Made by a program: the position numbers and the translations under genes
Assembly: GCF_026870155.1 (NCBI RefSeq)
Contig: NZ_CP113975.1
Location: 1,550,001 to 1,614,000 of the forward strand
DNA length: 64,000 nucleotides
Direction of reading: 5' to 3'
Origin: Flavobacterium marginilacus
Lineage (GTDB): Bacteria > Bacteroidota > Bacteroidia > Flavobacteriales > Flavobacteriaceae
The notes under the pieces: model-generated
Told to the model about the DNA's origin: nothing
Databases searched by the model: none
What the model saw: the letters and a program-made list of their open reading frames with translations, nothing else
Shown here: one piece after another, positions 62,355 through 64,000 of the stretch
How positions within the stretch are numbered: the first letter of the stretch is position 1
Layout of the letters: each line of letters starts with the position of its first letter

Positions 62355-64000
62355 ATGAGGCAAAAATATTTCCTATTAGGGGTTTTATTGTTAGGATTTG
62401 GAATAATAAACATAAATGCACAATCTAGCACAAGTGATAACTTAATAGCACAGCCTATTACAGATAACACAGTGCCATTTAGTGTTTTTGATAATGGTAT
62501 TTCAGCTCCTGTTACATGGGGACTTGATACCGCTTGGCCTGATGAAAATAATATGCGCAGAGGCGTATCTTTTATGGGCAAAGAAAATGTTGATATTGTA
62601 AGAATATCATTTCAGCCTACTCGTGAACTGATTAATGGTGAATTTCAAAGCGGCAACTATGTAGGAGCAGATGGAATAACATACAGCAGTCAAACAGATT
62701 GGCTGGACAGACGTCTTGCTCTTGTGGCTTTAACAGGAGAAAAAACAAAAGTGGCATTCAATTGTGACCACCCTTTTGTAGCTTCCTGGTTTAGTCCTGG
62801 TGATCGTACTGCTTATGCCCAACGCTGGGAACAGCTGATCTATGCAAGTACAAAATATGCTCAGGGAAAAGGGAGAACCGTAGTATCTGTAGCACCTTTT
62901 AATGAACCAGATAATGGATGGGGGCAGGGTACTGTTACAAACTTTAATGATATTGCAGCTCGTCTAAAAAGTAATCCTTATTTTTCTGCTATCCGTGTTT
63001 CGGGAGGGAATACGCTCAATTGCGATCTGGCTCATAATTGGTATGATCAGTTAAAGGCTAATTTAGATGAAGGGAATACGCATCAGCTTGCTGGTGGATT
63101 TGATGGTTATGCAAGTTTTTTTGAGAAAGTCCGAACTGACGGCAAGTATGCCACCGCTGATGAATTACACAATGTAATGGAAGCAATTGTTGGCATCAAA
63201 TACGGCATGCAGACCGGAATATGGTGGGGAACCGCCGAACTTGCAAGAGGTGAATTTGTAAAAGCAAGCCGAAACGGAAAACGATTGGCTTATGCAGAAA
63301 ATCGTCCAAAGTGGACAGCCGCCGCAGTTTATAAAACAAGCCAAGGCAGCGTGCAGGCATTTGGAGGAACTTCTGAAAGACAGGCTGTGGCCACTTCGTA
63401 CCGTTTTATATCAAAAGACAAAGAGGTTTATTTTGATGGTTATGGCCCGCAGCGTGAATATACGATGCAATTGCCAGGGGGTACCGGCTACCAAAAGGGG
63501 CAAACCAATGCCGAAAGGGTTGTTAATATTACTTGGGGTGATGATATACAGCCGGTTATAAATGGCCGTTATATATTAGTAAACCGCAAAAGCGGAAAAG
63601 TATTGGAAGTTGAGAATGGCTCTACTTCAGCTGGTTCAAGCCTTCGTCAATACAATTATAATTCAAGTGCTGCATATCAGCAATGGAATGTTACTCCAGT
63701 CGATTCTAGGATTGGTGGTGATTTTAGCTATTTTACATTTACAGCACAGCATAATGGCATGTCTCTGGATATCTATAATTATTCATTAGAGGATGGAGGA
63801 AAAATTGTCGTTTGGAACGATCTTAAATCAGTAAACCAGCAGTGGTTTCTTGATTATTCCGAGGATGGATGGTTTTATATTCGCAGCCGATTCAGTGCAA
63901 AATGTCTGCAGACTGCCAGTACAGGAGATAATATTGAACAATCCGAAAAATCTGGAGGGACGCAGCAGCAATGGCGTTTAATCCCTATTGGTACTCCTAT
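62355..64000 (+). CDS. Secreted clan-A glycanase-like protein with ricin-type lectin domain (3' cut)
   Basis: 549 codons are present and the frame is open at the window edge. Signal peptide MRQKYFLLGVLLLGFGIIN... ending NAQ. The barrel domain (about 35-330) has VAPFNEPDNGWG with Glu184 as probable acid/base and WWGTAELARGEF with Glu296 or Glu300 as possible nucleophile, a GH5/GH30-like clan-A arrangement I cannot assign to a family. Residues about 398-545 form a ricin-B lectin domain with three QQW motifs (YQQWNV, NQQWFL, QQQWRL), which should bind galactose- or xylose-type sugars. It belongs to the same utilisation locus. Confidence 0.8.
   Translation, partial: MRQKYFLLGVLLLGFGIININAQSSTSDNLIAQPITDNTVPFSVFDNGISAPVTWGLDTAWPDENNMRRGVSFMGKENVDIVRISFQPTRELINGEFQSGNYVGADGITYSSQTDWLDRRLALVALTGEKTKVAFNCDHPFVASWFSPGDRTAYAQRWEQLIYASTKYAQGKGRTVVSVAPFNEPDNGWGQGTVTNFNDIAARLKSNPYFSAIRVSGGNTLNCDLAHNWYDQLKANLDEGNTHQLAGGFDGYASFFEKVRTDGKYATADELHNVMEAIVGIKYGMQTGIWWGTAELARGEFVKASRNGKRLAYAENRPKWTAAAVYKTSQGSVQAFGGTSERQAVATSYRFISKDKEVYFDGYGPQREYTMQLPGGTGYQKGQTNAERVVNITWGDDIQPVINGRYILVNRKSGKVLEVENGSTSAGSSLRQYNYNSSAAYQQWNVTPVDSRIGGDFSYFTFTAQHNGMSLDIYNYSLEDGGKIVVWNDLKSVNQQWFLDYSEDGWFYIRSRFSAKCLQTASTGDNIEQSEKSGGTQQQWRLIPIGTP

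Noticed and set aside
63292..63561. 89-codon plus-strand frame near the right edge
   Set aside because: It lies in another frame of the lectin-bearing glycanase gene, which is continuous to the window end.

Overview
The window looks like a chromosomal segment of a Flavobacterium-type member of the Bacteroidota. The evidence is low G+C DNA, SusC/SusD outer-membrane proteins, a hybrid two-component regulator of the polysaccharide-utilisation type, Bacteroidota lipoprotein signals, promoter-like TAnnTTTG boxes and weak or absent Shine-Dalgarno sequences. I saw no rRNA, tRNA or CRISPR array.

Layout. 0-6.3 kb: an adenosine deaminase cut by the window edge, a GNAT/MFS pair, a YaaA protein, an IS5-family element with clean TTA target duplications, and a secreted repeat protein. 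6.7-11.6 kb: a TetR-TolC-EmrA-EmrB drug efflux operon behind two adjacent palindromic operators. 11.8-18.1 kb: a DUF4494 protein and two paralogous PAS hybrid histidine kinases. 18.1-27.3 kb: an eight-haem cytochrome with HEAT/TPR repeats, then a sulfur module (Cys-rich secreted peptide, thioredoxin, small membrane protein, TPMT-like methyltransferase, CstB-like persulfide dioxygenase/rhodanese, TauE exporter, Crp-type regulator, rhodanese) and a GapN-type dehydrogenase. 27.3-35.4 kb: sparse DNA with a cytochrome c, a lipoprotein, an alcohol dehydrogenase, small regulators and many dispersed intergenic repeats.

35.6-39.0 kb is the most interesting part: a broken defence-type locus on the minus strand. 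A reverse transcriptase carrying the retron signatures (NAxxH, YADD, VTG) is preceded at once by a strong hairpin that could be the msd part of a retron RNA. It is followed 7 nt later by a small protein resembling the uracil-DNA-glycosylase fold. A DUF3800-like gene lies upstream and is cut off by an IS30-family element. No target duplication flanks that IS, and the rest of the DUF3800 gene is not on its other side, so DNA was probably lost.

39.3-49.2 kb: a TolC-RND-adaptor efflux operon whose pump carries a textbook EF-hand loop in its central cytoplasmic segment. It is divergent from a LytS/LytR two-component pair, with a 29-bp palindrome between them. A thioredoxin-like protein and a 2H phosphoesterase follow. 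49.4-64 kb: a polysaccharide utilisation locus: hybrid sensor/AraC regulator, SusE-like lipoprotein, SusC, SusD, a GH30 lipoprotein and a glycanase-like protein with a ricin-type lectin domain that runs off the window. The sensor probably detects an oligosaccharide in the periplasm and activates the downstream uptake and cleavage genes.

No search or folding program was run. Family names come from motif recognition and general knowledge.
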